A stretch of 64,000 bases of DNA from Ceratodon purpureus (lineage: Eukaryota; Streptophyta; Bryopsida; Pseudoditrichales; Ditrichaceae), in contig CM026426.1 in assembly GCA_014871385.1 (NCBI GenBank), forward strand, positions 199,201-263,200, read 5' to 3'. Positions 38,725 through 50,621 of this stretch are shown here, one piece after another; the stretch's first letter is position 1; every line of letters starts with the position of its first letter. A program made the translations under genes and the position numbers. Below the pieces are notes generated by a model. That model worked only from the letters and a program-made list of their open reading frames with translations. It searched no databases and was not told the origin of the DNA.

Positions 38725-39020
38725 TTTTGATTTGATAAGCTTGAGTCATATTTATTTTTTAACATCATCCGGATGAATATAGGGGCTATAAAACCTAAAA
38801 TTCAATGAGATCACCCCTAGCTACTCCGCATCCGTTGTTTTGAGATAACCTTAATACGGAACGGGCAATGGGTCCTACCGGATCCATTGCCCTTAGTCAA
38901 ACCCTTCTCGCTCTGCTCGATGGATTTGCTTTATGATACTTATTCACTTTTACGAGGATTAAAAAGAATATATATAAAACTTGATTTTATGCTTGATTCA
39001 TTATTTTATTTCTTATCTTG
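38725..39020. repeat. Repeat X, copy 2, uninterrupted
   Basis: This matches the two halves at 4300-4339 and 5081-5300 and preserves the undisturbed join AGGGGCTATAAAACC. It too carries a pair GGGCAATGG / CCATTGCCC (about 38870 and 38884) that could form a hairpin. Confidence 0.75.
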
Positions 39021-39539
39021 ATTTCCCCTTTAAAGGAAATAGTGCATTGCTTGAAACTGTATTTTTCATTCAATCTTACACGCTGATATAGTGATAAGCA
39101 GTCCTCTCACTCCTTTGCAACCAAGGCGTGACAGCGTTCCCATCAGCGAGGCTCCTCTACACCTATAAAACTTCCTAGTGTAATCCCTTGGTGTAGCCCC
39201 TTTGCCAAGTGGTGTTCCCCCCGCCCTTCACTACACTCGTGTAACCCCGTGGTGTAACCCATTTGCAAAGTGGTGTTCCCCTCCAGCCCTTACCTCACCC
39301 ATGTATATCGCGGTGTAGCTCTTTGTTTTTATTTGTGTTTTGTTTAATTGTCTTCACCTCTATATATTTGTTTTCATTGTTTTCATACTAGGTGTTGTTA
39401 GAGTGTCTGGATGCTACTTTTAGTTTCAAGAGTTTGGCCTTGCAAGCAATGAGCATATTACAACTGAACCAGATGTTTCAACGAAGACAAGAGAGGATGC
39501 ATGGCGTTTCCTACAGAAGAGGACGCATTCACACCAAAT

Positions 39540-41835
39540 ATCACAAGGATTACACCGGTGTGACCATGGGTGTAGGCGGACAGTGTGACGTTGGGGGTTG
39601 AAGGGAGACAGTGTGACGTCGGGTGTAGGCGGAGACACGCACACCAGTGTGACCCACGGTGTGAGCGAATACACTCACACCATATAACAAGGGCGACACC
39701 GGTGTGACCCAGGTATAGACCGATACACTTACACCCCAATTCCATGAGCTTACACCGCAGCCTGGGTGTAGGCTGGCACACTCACACCTCAGCTCTGTGA
39801 GGGTACACCGGTGTGACCTCGGTGTAGGCCGATGCACTCACACCTCATCTCCTTGGAGTTACACCGGTGTGACCCGGGTGTAGGCAATCACACACACCTT
39901 CTCAGCGTGAGGTTACACCGGTGCGACCCCGAGTGTAGGCCGGCAGTGTGACGCCGGATGTAGGCGGGCACATTCGCGACTAAGGGCTCCCCACTTTGGG
40001 GGAGTGTGGAGGCTGCCCAAGTGGCCCTTTTGCCCGCCAAGATACTAACCAAAACATGTCATCAATCCAAAGAGGATGGAGAATTTTCGACAAAGGATTC
40101 ATCAACCCTAAGACGACGTTCCGGCGTAGGGAACTAGTGTGGCTCCGCCGCAGAGACAGAGGAGGGCGAACAGCAGAGTGGGAGAGGGGATCGCGAGGGG
40201 TCGGGCTGGCACACTCACACCTCATCTCCGCGAGGGTACACCGGTATGACCCCGGGTATGGGCCGATGCGCTCACACCTGAATTCCGTACTAAGCTTACA
40301 CCACACCCAAGGTGTACTTAGACACACTCACACCGGTGTGACCCCGGGTGTAGGCCGATGCACTCACACCTTATCTCCTTCGAGTTACACCGGTGTGACC
40401 CGGGTGTAGGTAGTCACACACCTTCTGAGCTTGAGGTTAGACCGGTGTGACCCCGAGTATAGGTGGAGAGTGTGCCGCTTGGTGTAGGCTGGCACACTCA
40501 AATCCCATCTCCATGAGTGTACACCGGTGGGACCCCGGGTGTAGGCGGACAATCTGACTTGGATGTAGGATGGCACACTCACACCTCATCTCCGCGAGGG
40601 TACACCGGTGTGACCCGAGGTGTGGGCCGATGCGCTCACACCTGAATTCCGTGAGCTTACACCACACCTCAGGTCTACTTAGACACACTCACATCGGTGT
40701 GACCCCGGGTGTAGGCCAATGCACCCACACCTCATGTCCTTGGAGTTACACCGGTGTGACCCGGGTGTAGGTAGTCACACACACCTTCTCAGAGTGAGGT
40801 TACACCGGTGTGACCCCGACTATAGGGAGAGGCGGGCACACTCAAACCCCATCTCCATGAGTGTACATCGGTGTGACCCCGGGTGTAGGCGGACAGTGTG
40901 ACTTTGATGTAGGATGGCACACTCACACCCCATCTCCGTGAGGGTACACTGGTGTAAGTCCGGGTGTGGGCCGATGCACTCACACCTCATCTCCGTGAGG
41001 GTACACCGGTGAGACCTTGGGTGTGGGCCAATGCACTCACACCTCATCTCCGCGAGGGTACACCGGTGTGACCCAAGGTGTGGGCCGATGCGCTCACACC
41101 TGAATTTCGTGAGCTTACACCACACCTCAGGTGTACTTAGACACACTCACACTGGTGTGACCCCGGGTGTAGGCCGATGCACTCACACCTTATCTCCTTG
41201 GAGTTACACCGGTGTGACCCCGAGTATAGGTGGACAGTGTGCCGCTTGGTGTAGGCTGGCACACTCAAATCCCATCTCCGTGAGTGTACACCAGTGTGAC
41301 CCCGGGTGTGGGCCGATGCGCTCACACCAGAATTCCATGAGCTTACACCACACCTCCAATGTACTTGGACACACTCACACCTCGTCGTCCAAGGATCACA
41401 CCGATGTGACCCCGGGTGTGGGCCGATACACTTACACCTCATCTCTGTAAAATTACACCGGTGTCACCCGAGTGTAGGCAGACAGTGTGACTTGGGTGTA
41501 CGCTGGCACACTCACACCCCATCTCCGTGAGTATACACCGGTGTGACCCTGGGTGTGGGCCGATGCACTCACACCTCATCTTCGTGACCGTACACCGGTG
41601 TGACCCGGGTGTAGATAGTCACACACACCTTCTCAGCGTGAGGTTACACCGGTGTGACCCGACTGTAGGCGGACTGTATGACTTGGGTGTAGGATGGCAC
41701 ACTCACACCTCATCTCTGTGAGGGTACATCGGTGTGACCCCAGGTGTGGGCCGATGCGCTCACACCCCCATTTCCTCGGAGCTACACTAGTGTGACGCGA
41801 GTGTAGGTGGATACACTTACACTGGTGTGACCCGG
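39540..41835. repeat. Array of about 29 ACACCGGTGT palindromes, 54-57-bp period
   Basis: A consensus unit reads roughly GGGTACACCGGTGTGACC, then CCGGGTGTGGGCCGATGC, then ACTCACACCTCATCTCCG. The ten-base core is a perfect palindrome. I count about 29 full or one-mismatch cores here, spaced mostly 54-57 bases, some at 90. The long open frames on both strands (with runs such as HRCDPGCGP and SHRCTLTEMRCEC) arise because the period is often a multiple of three. I do not call proteins from them. Confidence 0.9.
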
Positions 41836-42441
41836 CCCACTGTAGGAGGGGCGATGACGGGGGAGAGTGTGCGCTAGGAAGACGGTGTTGTTGCTGTTTG
41901 AAGGGCGCTAGTGTGAAGTACGCTACACCGAGGATCATATACTCTAAAGCCCAAAAACTCGATTGAGCAAACCCCACATCTAAAGTCACATCTCAGACTC
42001 CAAATGAATTTGACCCTAAAACCTCAACCTCCCAATTCTCATTTCATCCTTGATCTGCCCGCATTGGTGATAGAGCGCCCTGGATGTCGCCGATGATTGG
42101 CTGCTGGCTGTCTTGCAATGCTCCTCAACAAGCCCCTCTCTCAATAGTGCCGATGGAACACAGCCCACTTGCACATGCTTTCTAGAATACTCCGACAAGA
42201 CAGAGCTTCAAAGTGCGAAATTGTTCGGGCCGTGCCATTCATAATTACAACATTGTTTTCCGAACGGTGCCAAGACCCAACCGCCTCTACCCACAACGAT
42301 GTCAACGATTTCAATTAGTTCCCTCCTCTCGCGATCGGTTTCCTTCTCTCAGACTCGCCAATTGGCTTTGCAGCTTCACCTCTCGACCCACTTATCCATC
42401 GCACTTACTCATGTAGATTGCAGACTGAAGAGACGGCCTCC

Positions 42442-43390
42442 AATGGCTCATCTCTCGGAAGTAGAAGAATGAGCCCTCCAGACTCACCGACGATCGTGGA
42501 TGTGGCAGCCCCACCGTACCCAGGGATGGCTTCCCCTGACCCTGTACATAGTGCACGAGATGTGGGAGCTGATGCCTCATCTTTTCCTAGATGAGAAGGA
42601 TTCGAGCGAACAACCCGACGTGGCAGTCACTCAACTCCGGACACGAGCGGACCATCCTCGATTGAGAATAAGGTATTAGAAGAACACAACGTTGATGGCG
42701 AGGCCTGTCAAGGTGGAGGTTTGTGGATCGAGGTGGAGACGTCGAGGGGGATACCATGGAGGAGGATGTCAAGAGCGATAAGGATTCCGATCCTTGTGGA
42801 ATTTCTCCACCGATCAGAATCTGCGATGTCAACATCTCTGGTGATCTTGATATGCGGATGCAATCGCCTCCAAACCCTCCTGCCGCAACAACATCATCTT
42901 ATCACGAATTTGTGAGGCCGTCCCTCGTCCGAAATTCCTCGGCAGGTCACCTTGCAAGTGTAACAATAAAGGGCTCAAAAACTCAAGTGATATCATATGA
43001 TAGTGGAGAGACAACAGAAAGCAACGAGGATGAAAGCCAGGAGAGGACGGTGGAGATTACGAAGTCTACCGAGGTCGACACCGTGGAGTGAGGTGGAACA
43101 AAGAGATATACTTTTCCTCCCTCGCGAGGTACCACAGGTTCGATGAATAGAAGTTTACCATGGTGAGGTAGAGTTTATAGACGTCACATTTTAGGTGATC
43201 TCCTAAATGCTTGTCTCAGCGGCAAGACGGTGACAAAATCAACCCCTGGTGTCTGCTCACAGGAAGAAAACAGGACGCATAGGCCCGGAGTAGGGAATGG
43301 GCTAGGTGGGATGACCATGCCTCCTTTGAGAGTAGTCGTACTCTAGGCGACGTTGTTCAATTCAAATCTGATGAATCCCTTCGCGAAATG
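42442..43390 (+). pseudogene. Kinase N-terminal region, copy 1 (no kinase domain)
   Basis: One frame begins MSPPDSPTIVDVAAPPYPG near 42469 and is followed after a stop by PDTSGPSSIENKVLEEHNVD. The next piece (42723-43091) reads VKSDKDSDPCGISPPIRI and then AGHLASVTIKGSKTQVIS, ending in a TEVDTVE stop. The region from about 42760 to 43370 is nearly the same as 49130-49755, which in copy 2 leads into a protein kinase. Here similarity ends at GATGAATCCCT, just before the glycine-rich loop, so the catalytic part is lost. The stretch is acidic and serine-rich, as expected for a disordered regulatory front end. Confidence 0.65.
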
Positions 43391-44400
43391 TTGCGTTGAA
43401 CCAATTAAGAGTACATTCAGGTGCAAGTTTGAAGTTTTTGGGGCATGCTTCAATTCTGGAATTTTCTAGGAAGTCCGTAGCTTGTGCAGTAACTTGCATG
43501 TTTGGGGATGCAGCACGAAATCTAATCTTGCAACCGGGAAAGCTCATTGTAGATCACCATGTATGAGTTTGGTGTGAGATCCACCCTGACGTCCCTTTAC
43601 ATGTGGAGAGCCTGCAATCCCACGTTTTCAATACTACAAATAAGAGCCGCTCACATGCACACTTTCTCATATATGTATTGGAAGAATGTGCGTGCGTCTG
43701 TTCCCTTGGTTCCTGTTTTTGCCCCGTACGTGGGAATCTCCTTATAGTTGTTTCCTGAGTGTGAATATTTGCGCAAGTCAAAAATTGATGAATCCTTTTG
43801 ATACCGAAGTAAGACATATTGACTGCATTCCTGTATTTAGGTATTGTTTATGGGGGGCAAGGCTTGATACGCATCGCCGATAAGCTGTACAAGTATCCTT
43901 TTATCAAATTTATTGGTATCTCGTTCTGGGAGAAATGGTCATCGACTGCAAAGAAGCACCCGATGCATTGCGTGAGTAGGCTCATAAACATCGAGGCTTC
44001 TAGCTTCTTTTACCTCCTGAGGTTCAGGTCTACATGCGTTCCGGTCTACATCCTGGAACTGAGGTTGGCCTATGTACACAAACATGAGAGCATTACTACG
44101 GCATGCTCCTCGCCGTATTTATCACGGAGTCCATCACTTGCGGTTGGAGGTCGACATCGAGCTTGATTTCCCAGCCACGCTGCAGCCTTGTTGAGCATCG
44201 TGATGCTTCATTGCAGCGCCAATCGCCTACGCCTCTTGCACGTCCGGGTCATTGTACAACCTTCCTCCGTTTGACTCCGCGAAGTACTTGGAGCCCCCGG
44301 AGGACTTATAGACTGAGTTGTTGGATGTGATGATTTTGCCTCTGATACCGGAAGCGGAGCAAATTTTTGTGGCTATTTACTAGACTTTCACATGGTTGAT
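43391..44400 (+). other. Coding-like scraps of unknown origin
   Basis: Frames include LKFLGHASILEFSRKSVACA (43420-43558), GGQGLIRIADKLYKYPFIKF (about 43852) and LPPFDSAKYLEPPEDL (about 44263). Their composition looks coding, yet each is short and they lie in different frames. I do not recognise the gene. They may be exons of one decayed gene. Confidence 0.25.
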
Positions 44401-44610
44401 CAAAACATTCTATAATAGTACATTGATGAGATATAGACGTTCAGGAAGATCTAGAATCAGATCCTACAACAATTGTCTTCTCGCACTTTATTTAAACGTA
44501 ATTTAGAATCAAATGGGCACCAGCAAGAGTACATTTCAACAATTATGCTAGTAGTGGAATCAGAATGGGTTCAATGTTGTAACAGAGTATCTGTGAGAGA
44601 TGACTTCAAT

Positions 44611-46990
44611 CTAAGAAGAGACGCTCTTATTCGAGGAAACATTTACAGGAAGCGGAGTGGTCAAGTAGCTATCTTCAGCATAGTCTGAAAATGGTTTCAT
44701 CTCAAGAGCAGCCTTTGCGATTCTTCCATCTTCATGAATCTTCTCCACCAAATCCTCTAGTGTGGTAAAATTTGCCTGAATCAGAAAAGAACAAGAATAA
44801 ACCTGAGTGGAGCTCAATTGATGTAGCACGACCTGAGTAGCAGAGATGACGCTATAGTATGATCTATTACAATTCATGATCAAGGAATTAGACAAAAATT
44901 TCTAGTTTAGATATGGGCCTAGCAAGAAGATATCTTGACGCTTTTAAATTAATAAGTTGGTTAAGGTGTACTTACCTCAGGACGGATGTAGCCAACGGCA
45001 ATAAGCCGGAGTTCCTCGCCATAGAAGTCCTCTGAAAAGTCATGAAGTATCCAGGGCTCATGTTGTTTGCCAAATTATCATGAGGGTTCATTAGCCACCG
45101 CGAACATGTACTCTAAAACTTAAAACTGAGATGTGCTGGGAAGCAATAGATAAATGCTACTCACCACTGTCTTCTCACTATTGTTGAAGTAGGGATTCCA
45201 TCCAACACTCATGACCATCTTGTTGATACCTCTATTGGACAGCCCAGCCCAGCCCAGCCAATGTAGATCCCACAGACGTGGTCTGCTAACTGGCTTAAAA
45301 AGGCACTAGTCGGTAGATTAGCTGCACAAAACAACATTGACAGACCTTATGTTCAATATTGTGACAGTAGTCATTCATCACTATTCGATTTTCAAAATGA
45401 TGTTGTAAATAGAGGCACCTGTTTCCAATACTAGATTTCATTATCGTCGAATAACCAACGATCAAATCAAATATTAGACATGTACGGTAGAAAATAATAG
45501 AGACATACCTGTGGGAATTCCAAGAATTTTTGAGCCACGACCAAACCCTTTGATAACTGGCCCGCCAATATACCACGGTTCCATAGGTAGTGCGCCACCA
45601 ATTCCTGGAACAGGAGCCACAAATGCTCAGGTCTCGGCAGAGATGAAAGACATAAAAAAGACAACAGACAACTGTCTACTGATTTAGTGAAGTCAGGGAA
45701 TTACTGTCATTAAGAGGAGGCAAGCCCCAGACTTCTGGTTGAAAATCCAGAAGAGAAGATAATATCACGTCAGCTGAAGAGTACAATGGTTTAGGGCATC
45801 CTTAGACGGCATCGAAGGAACAACCACTACTTGCATCCCTGCAGCCTTGCCTGCCAACACACCAGCCCTGAGCAGCCACACCATTTTAGTCAGTAAATTG
45901 GAAGCACTGCAGTATGTTTCAACCAAAGGTATTTCATAAAGGCAAGCTATAAAATCGATGAAGAAATCAATAAGCTTTAACAATTCATGCGATGCTAAAG
46001 CTGAAAACTGGATCCCTACTTAACAATTGATACACTTATGAAATAAGCAACTTATGAAGTCGAGTTCTTTAGCAAAACTCATTAAGGGCACATTGAGAAG
46101 TTGAGCTTACAGAGCATCTTCAATTACAAGGCACTTGCTTGGGTCTGCATTGAGTAGTCTTGCTGCTTCTATAAATCTGCAAGGCATCAGAACTCGCACT
46201 TAGCATTATGTATATACGGCTCCTCATTTCACTAAAATAAAGTAAAATAGTATCAACCATATGTACCAAATCAAGAAAACAGAAAGAAAGTTCACAAGAG
46301 TTTCACATATCAGGTGCAGGTTTCCCATTCTTGACCATGTCCCCAGCAACGATCACTAGAAAGTAATCTGTCCAACTTGAATTGGAAAATCAAACCTCCA
46401 TATTCAATACTCCTGACATATCATCCTCCTCCAAATATTTGATAGCAATCTTCTACATGTAGTGACTTCATTATTCCCCAATAATGTTCGAGACTGGAAT
46501 ATGAACAACAGCATGTCCAACTCACAATTCAACCCTAAATAAATAAGTCTGAATGAAGGCCAAAAGTAGACCTGATTGATGCGAGAGCTTTTTTTTTGGA
46601 TATTTCTTTGAAGAGAGCTCGAAGCAATGGCGATAGGAACATTGTGGTTGTGCAGATGCTGCACTAATCGAATGGCCCTTGGCAATGCCCTCACGTGCAT
46701 CCATCTACATATTTAACAAGACCAGCATTAGAGGCGCCCAATTAAATCACAGTTGTCCGTGAGCAGCACCTTTACATGAACTTCAGTCGGAACAAAAACG
46801 CAACGAAACATAATATCATTTTTGGGCCAAATCGAACCTCTCTTGAAGCAGGGCTAGAACATCCGCATTAACATCATAGTCCTCGATGACAGACGCAGCG
46901 GCTTCTGAGCGCCTCTCCCATCCCAATTCTTCCCACGGCGTGTGACTACTATCTTCATGGACGCGTCCACCAGCGACTCTGCATTCACAG
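44611..46990 (-). pseudogene. FMN/FHY: Bifunctional FMN hydrolase/riboflavin kinase, degraded
   Basis: In plants this fusion of a HAD phosphatase and a riboflavin kinase makes and breaks FMN. Reading the minus strand, exons follow family order: SLVDASMKIVVTRRGKNWDG (46984 down), RALPRAIRLVQHLHNHNVPI (about 46700), DYFLVIVAGDMVKNGKPAPD (46370), RLLNADPSKCLVIEDAL (46180), AGVLAGKAAGMQVVVVPSMP (45868), EPWYIGGPVIKGFGRGSKIL (45605), INKMVMSVGWNPYFNN (45235), LHDFSEDFYGEELRLIAVGY (45050) and FTTLEDLVEKIHEDGR (44770). Damage: a deletion with frame change after AQK near 46895, a frame change after PSKDA near 45795, a third GGGCT unit at 45241-45255 that shifts frame, and a doubtful acceptor before EPW at about 45066. 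The exon expected to carry HAD motif I (DxDGT) was not found. Confidence 0.85.
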
Positions 46991-47589
46991 AAAAGAAAAT
47001 CCCATCCCTCAACACCAAGGAATTCGACACAAATTCTAAAAGCTTACGCCACCTATCTTCCAATTCAATACCAAACCAACTTCCAAACCACCGAGACCCA
47101 ATTCACAACCTAATCCTTGCTCATCTCACCCCCAAAAAAAAAAACAAACCAAAACGTTGTCAAACCCAACTCAAACTAGAGAATCCCCCCACAAAACACA
47201 ATCTAGTACAATCCCGGAACCTACACCAAAACTCCAAACACTCCATCCCACCTTACAACCCCACTTACTCACATCCTCTTCAAAAAGACACATAATCCTT
47301 GTACCAACACAAAAGAAAATCCCATCTCCACATCGAAACTCTTCTCCCAACATTCTAAGCCCACTTATGAGAAGCTTCAAATATGTCAAAATACATGGTT
47401 TGACAGCCATGCTGCTGAACTGACATCAAAAATCCAAGTTAGCAAATCAACCATGCGGAGAGCTAGTAAATCTAAACTCTCTCCATGTTTCTCATATACA
47501 TACTTAACCAAAAAGAGACCAAACTCGAAGACTTCCAAGGCCCCGTGATAATAGACTTTAATAGATAGACACACAGCGGACTGTCCATA
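46991..47589. other. Gene-free stretch upstream of the flavin gene
   Basis: Rich in C and A on the plus strand, so the minus-strand gene has a T/G-rich upstream region. Small frames on both strands lack known motifs. No first exon with a HAD nucleophile motif could be located here. Confidence 0.4.
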
Positions 47590-49128
47590 TGTTTTGGGTG
47601 GCAACAATATAATCCCGTGTGTATTGTCATGGAATGATTTAGGTGATCTCCTAAATGTTGACGAGCAGCACTCCTTAGCCGAGAGAGGACCGGACGGGTC
47701 TTGGAAGCTTTTTCCACCGCGGTTGTTGCAGCCGTATAATCCATTCACATTTGTTTATTCTACATTGCTATTCCATCCGTAGTTGTAATGTTACAGTTTT
47801 GAACCGCTGACGGAAGCGAGTGCGCGGGCCGAAGGGAGGGCGAAGAGGGAAGACAGGGCGCGGGTGGAAGAGGGGGTGCGGACGGAGCAGCGTGCGCATG
47901 CAGATGAGGGGGCGCGGGCGGAAGAGGGGGTGCGGACGAAGCAGCGTGCGCATGAGGAAGAGGGGGTGCGGACGTAGCAGCGTGCGCATGTGGATGAGGG
48001 GGCGCCGACGGAAGGAGGGTGCGGACAGGGGAGAGTGCGCGTACACGAGGGAGGGCGCGGGCGGATGAGCGTCCGCAGGGTGGATGAGGGGGGAGCAAGC
48101 GGACGAGAGAGGACGGAGGAGTGCACGGGGGCGGATGAGAGGGCGCGGACACAAGGGAGGCGGCCGACGGAAGAGCCCTTGGCTGCACCGGTGTGACCCT
48201 CGAGGTGTGACGGTGTCCCCCTAGCCCTTCGCTACACTGGTGTGACCCCTTGGTGTGACCCCTCTGCAAAGAAGGTGTGATGGTGTTCCTGCGAGTCCTT
48301 TGATACACCGGTGTGAACCCCGTTGTGTGACCCGTCTGCAGACGAGGTGTGACGATGTTCCCCACAACCTTTCGCTATGGTCGTGTGACCCAATGGTGTA
48401 ACTTCCTTTGCAAAAAAGGTGTGACGGTGTTCCCCACAGCCCTTTGCTACACCCCTGGTGTACCCATTTGCGAAGTGGTGTTCCCACATCCCTCTGCCAC
48501 ACCAGTGTGACCCCGGGACCCGGGTGTAGGCGGACGGTGTGACGTCGGGGGAAGGGGAGAGTGTAGCGCCGGGTGTAGGCGGACACACGTACACCTCTTC
48601 TCCATGACGATACACTAGTGTGACCTTTGGTGTGGGCGGACACACTCACACCGGTGTGACCCGGGTGTAGGCCGATACACTTACACATCAATTCCATGAG
48701 CTTACACCATAGCCCGGGTGAAGGCGGGCACACTCAGACCTCGTCTTCGTGAGTTTAGACCAGTGTGACATCGGGTGTGGGCGGACGGTGTGGCGCCGGG
48801 TGTAGGCGGGTACACTCACACCTCGTCTCCGCGAGGTTACATCGGTGTCGCCCCGAGTGTAGGCGGACGGTGTGGCCCCGGGTGTAGGCGGGTACACTTT
48901 CACTGGTGTGACCGGGGTGTAGGTGGACACACTTCGAGTGGTGTTACCCGGGTGTAGGTCCATGGTGTGACCCACGGTGTAGGAGGGGTGAGACGGAAGA
49001 GAGTGTGCACTTGGAAGACAGTGTTATGTTGAAGAGCGTTGGTGAGATGTGCCTTGCACCGAAGATCATACACTCTTAAGCCAAAAAACTCAATTGAGCA
49101 AATCCGGCACCATAGGTCGCATCTCAGA
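47590..49128 (+). mobile_element. Composite palindrome-array repeat, copy B
   Basis: It has module 1 (47590-47805, with TTTAGGTGATCTCCTAAATG and CTTGGAAGCTTTTTCCACCG), the GC-rich tract (47815-48180), the ACACCGGTGT array (48185-48960) and the right end with GATCATACACTCTTAAGCC. The link module found in A and C is missing. The right end breaks off at CTCAGACTCC and continues at once with ATGGAGGAGAATGTGAAGAG, which is kinase gene sequence, so the last bases of the element and the start of the gene were removed together. Confidence 0.7.
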
Positions 49129-50621
49129 CTCCATGGAGGAGAATGTGAAGAGCGATAAGGATTCCAATCCTTGTGGAATTTCTCCACCGATCAGAATCCG
49201 CGACGTCAACATCTGTGCTGATCATGATATGCGGATGCAATCGCCTCCATTTCCCCCTACCACAACAACATCATCTCATCACAAATTTGTGGGGCCTTCC
49301 CTTGTCCGAAATTCCTCGGCAGGTCACCTTGCAGGTATAACAATAAAGGGCTCAAAAACTCAAGTGATATCATCTCATAGTGGAGAGACAACAGAAAGCA
49401 ATGAGGATGAAAGCGAGAAGAGGAGGGTGGAGATTACAAAGTCTACCGAGGTCGACACCGTGGAGTGAGGTGGAACAAAGAAATATAGTTTTTCTTCCAT
49501 GCAAGGTACCACACGGAATGGAGGGGGTCGATGAATTAAAGTCTACTCTGGTGAGGTAGAGTTTATAGGCGTCACGTTTTAGGTGATCTCCTAAATGCTT
49601 GTCTCAACAGCAAAGCGGTGTGAAAATCAACACATGCTGTCTACTCATAGGAAGAAAACAAGACGCATACGCCCGGAGTAGAGAATGAGCTAGGTGGGAT
49701 GAACATGCCTCCTTCAATTAGAGTAGTCGTACTCTAGGCGACGTAGTTGAATTCAAACCTGATGAATCCCTACGGGGGACTACGTTTGGTGTGAATGACA
49801 ATATATACATTGCCAAGAAGACTTTCCATGGACTCAGTGATCCAAATTTCTGGAAGGAGGTATCAATCTTAGATGGATTATGCCATCCAAATATTGTATC
49901 CTTGCTTTGGTAAACAGCGGATGAGCGCAAATGTTACATCATCATGGAGTTGATGGATGGAACTTTTATGCTTTGATCCATCAAAGGTTGGAAAATTGTG
50001 AATTTGGTGATCCTCCATTCTCCATTCCAGAGGCAGTCCATATCATACTGCAAGTGGTGGAAGGGAGGCTTTTCCTCCATGGAAATAGAATTGTGCATAG
50101 AGATCTGAAATTGAAGAACATTGTGGTGAGGCGTGTGAAATCAGCAGAAGTGGATGTTAAGTTTTTGCATGTCAAGGTGACAGATTTTCGATTGTCTCGA
50201 ACGAAGGAGAGAAGCATGACAGCTTCCATCCAGACTTTAAACATGGGTACTACAAGATGGATGCCGCCAGAAATGATCAGAGTTGATAACGATGACGGTG
50301 AAGGAGTGATGTAGACAGTAAGGTGCAATTGAAGTATCCGTTCAAAAGCGACGTTTACAGCTTTGGAACGGTGTGTTATAAATTCTAACTCGGAACGTCC
50401 CCTTTTCAATGATTGGTCTCAAAGAAGTGAAGACGAAGGTACTCGGTGGTGTTCGTCCACAATTACGAGATGGATGTCCGGAGAGGTTGAAGGCCTTGAT
50501 CGAGGCATGGTGGAGTTCAAAACCTAGCAGGCGCCCACGATTCGATGACATTTGTGCGGGATTGAGACATCTGAAATGTGAACTTTTTATGGAATGTAAT
50601 GGTTTTTACCCTGTATGAACA
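49129..50621 (+). pseudogene. Moss-type TKL protein kinase, copy 2, degraded
   Basis: The front part repeats copy 1 (VKSDKDSNPCGISPPIRI, then KGSKTQVIS, ending TEVDTVE). The kinase domain begins near 49755: RGTTFGV as glycine-rich loop remnant, IAKKTF with the ATP-binding lysine, then LCHPNIVSLLW, CYIIMELMDGTF, IVHRDLKLKN (HRD intact), VTDFRLS (DFG changed to DFR), GTTRWMPPE, then YPFKSDVYSFG and WWSSKPSRRPRFDDICAGLR. Breaks: TAA at 49911, a frame change near 50308, stops near 50383-50410. The family is cytosolic serine/threonine or dual-specificity signalling kinases; this copy should be inactive. Confidence 0.8.

Larger units (their letters stand above)
35915..42017 (+). mobile_element. Composite palindrome-array repeat, copy A (largest)
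   Basis: Module order: (1) 35915-36170, containing TAGGTGATCT, TTGGAAGCTTTTTCC and CATTTGTTTATTCT; (2) a GC-rich purine-biased tract with GCGCGGGCCGAAGGGAGGG and many GGATGAGG/GACGGA phrases, about 37085-37375; (3) a CCCTTTGCTACACCGGTGTAA-type array, 37375-37600 and 39110-39310; (4) a conserved link, 39320-39545; (5) the main ACACCGGTGT array to 41835; (6) a right end containing GATCATATACTCTAAAGCCC and GACCCTAAA. Copy A carries extra sequence at 36180-37080 and nested insertions at 37600-39100 and 39965-40200. Copies B and C share the modules in the same order. No transposase or polymerase frame is visible. Confidence 0.7.

Noticed and set aside
39980-41990. Long repetitive Cys/His-rich open frames on both strands
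   Set aside because: They are translations of the 54-57-bp minisatellite; open frames follow from the period, and no start context or intron structure supports a gene.
38000-42000. CRISPR-like regular array
   Set aside because: Repeats are directly spaced but the spacers are themselves repeated variants and the context is a plant nuclear genome; it is a minisatellite.
47760-48365. A 201-codon minus-strand frame rich in A, P, R, H and L
   Set aside because: It spans the GC-rich purine tract of composite copy B; the residues mirror base composition, and the frame is not kept in copies A or C.
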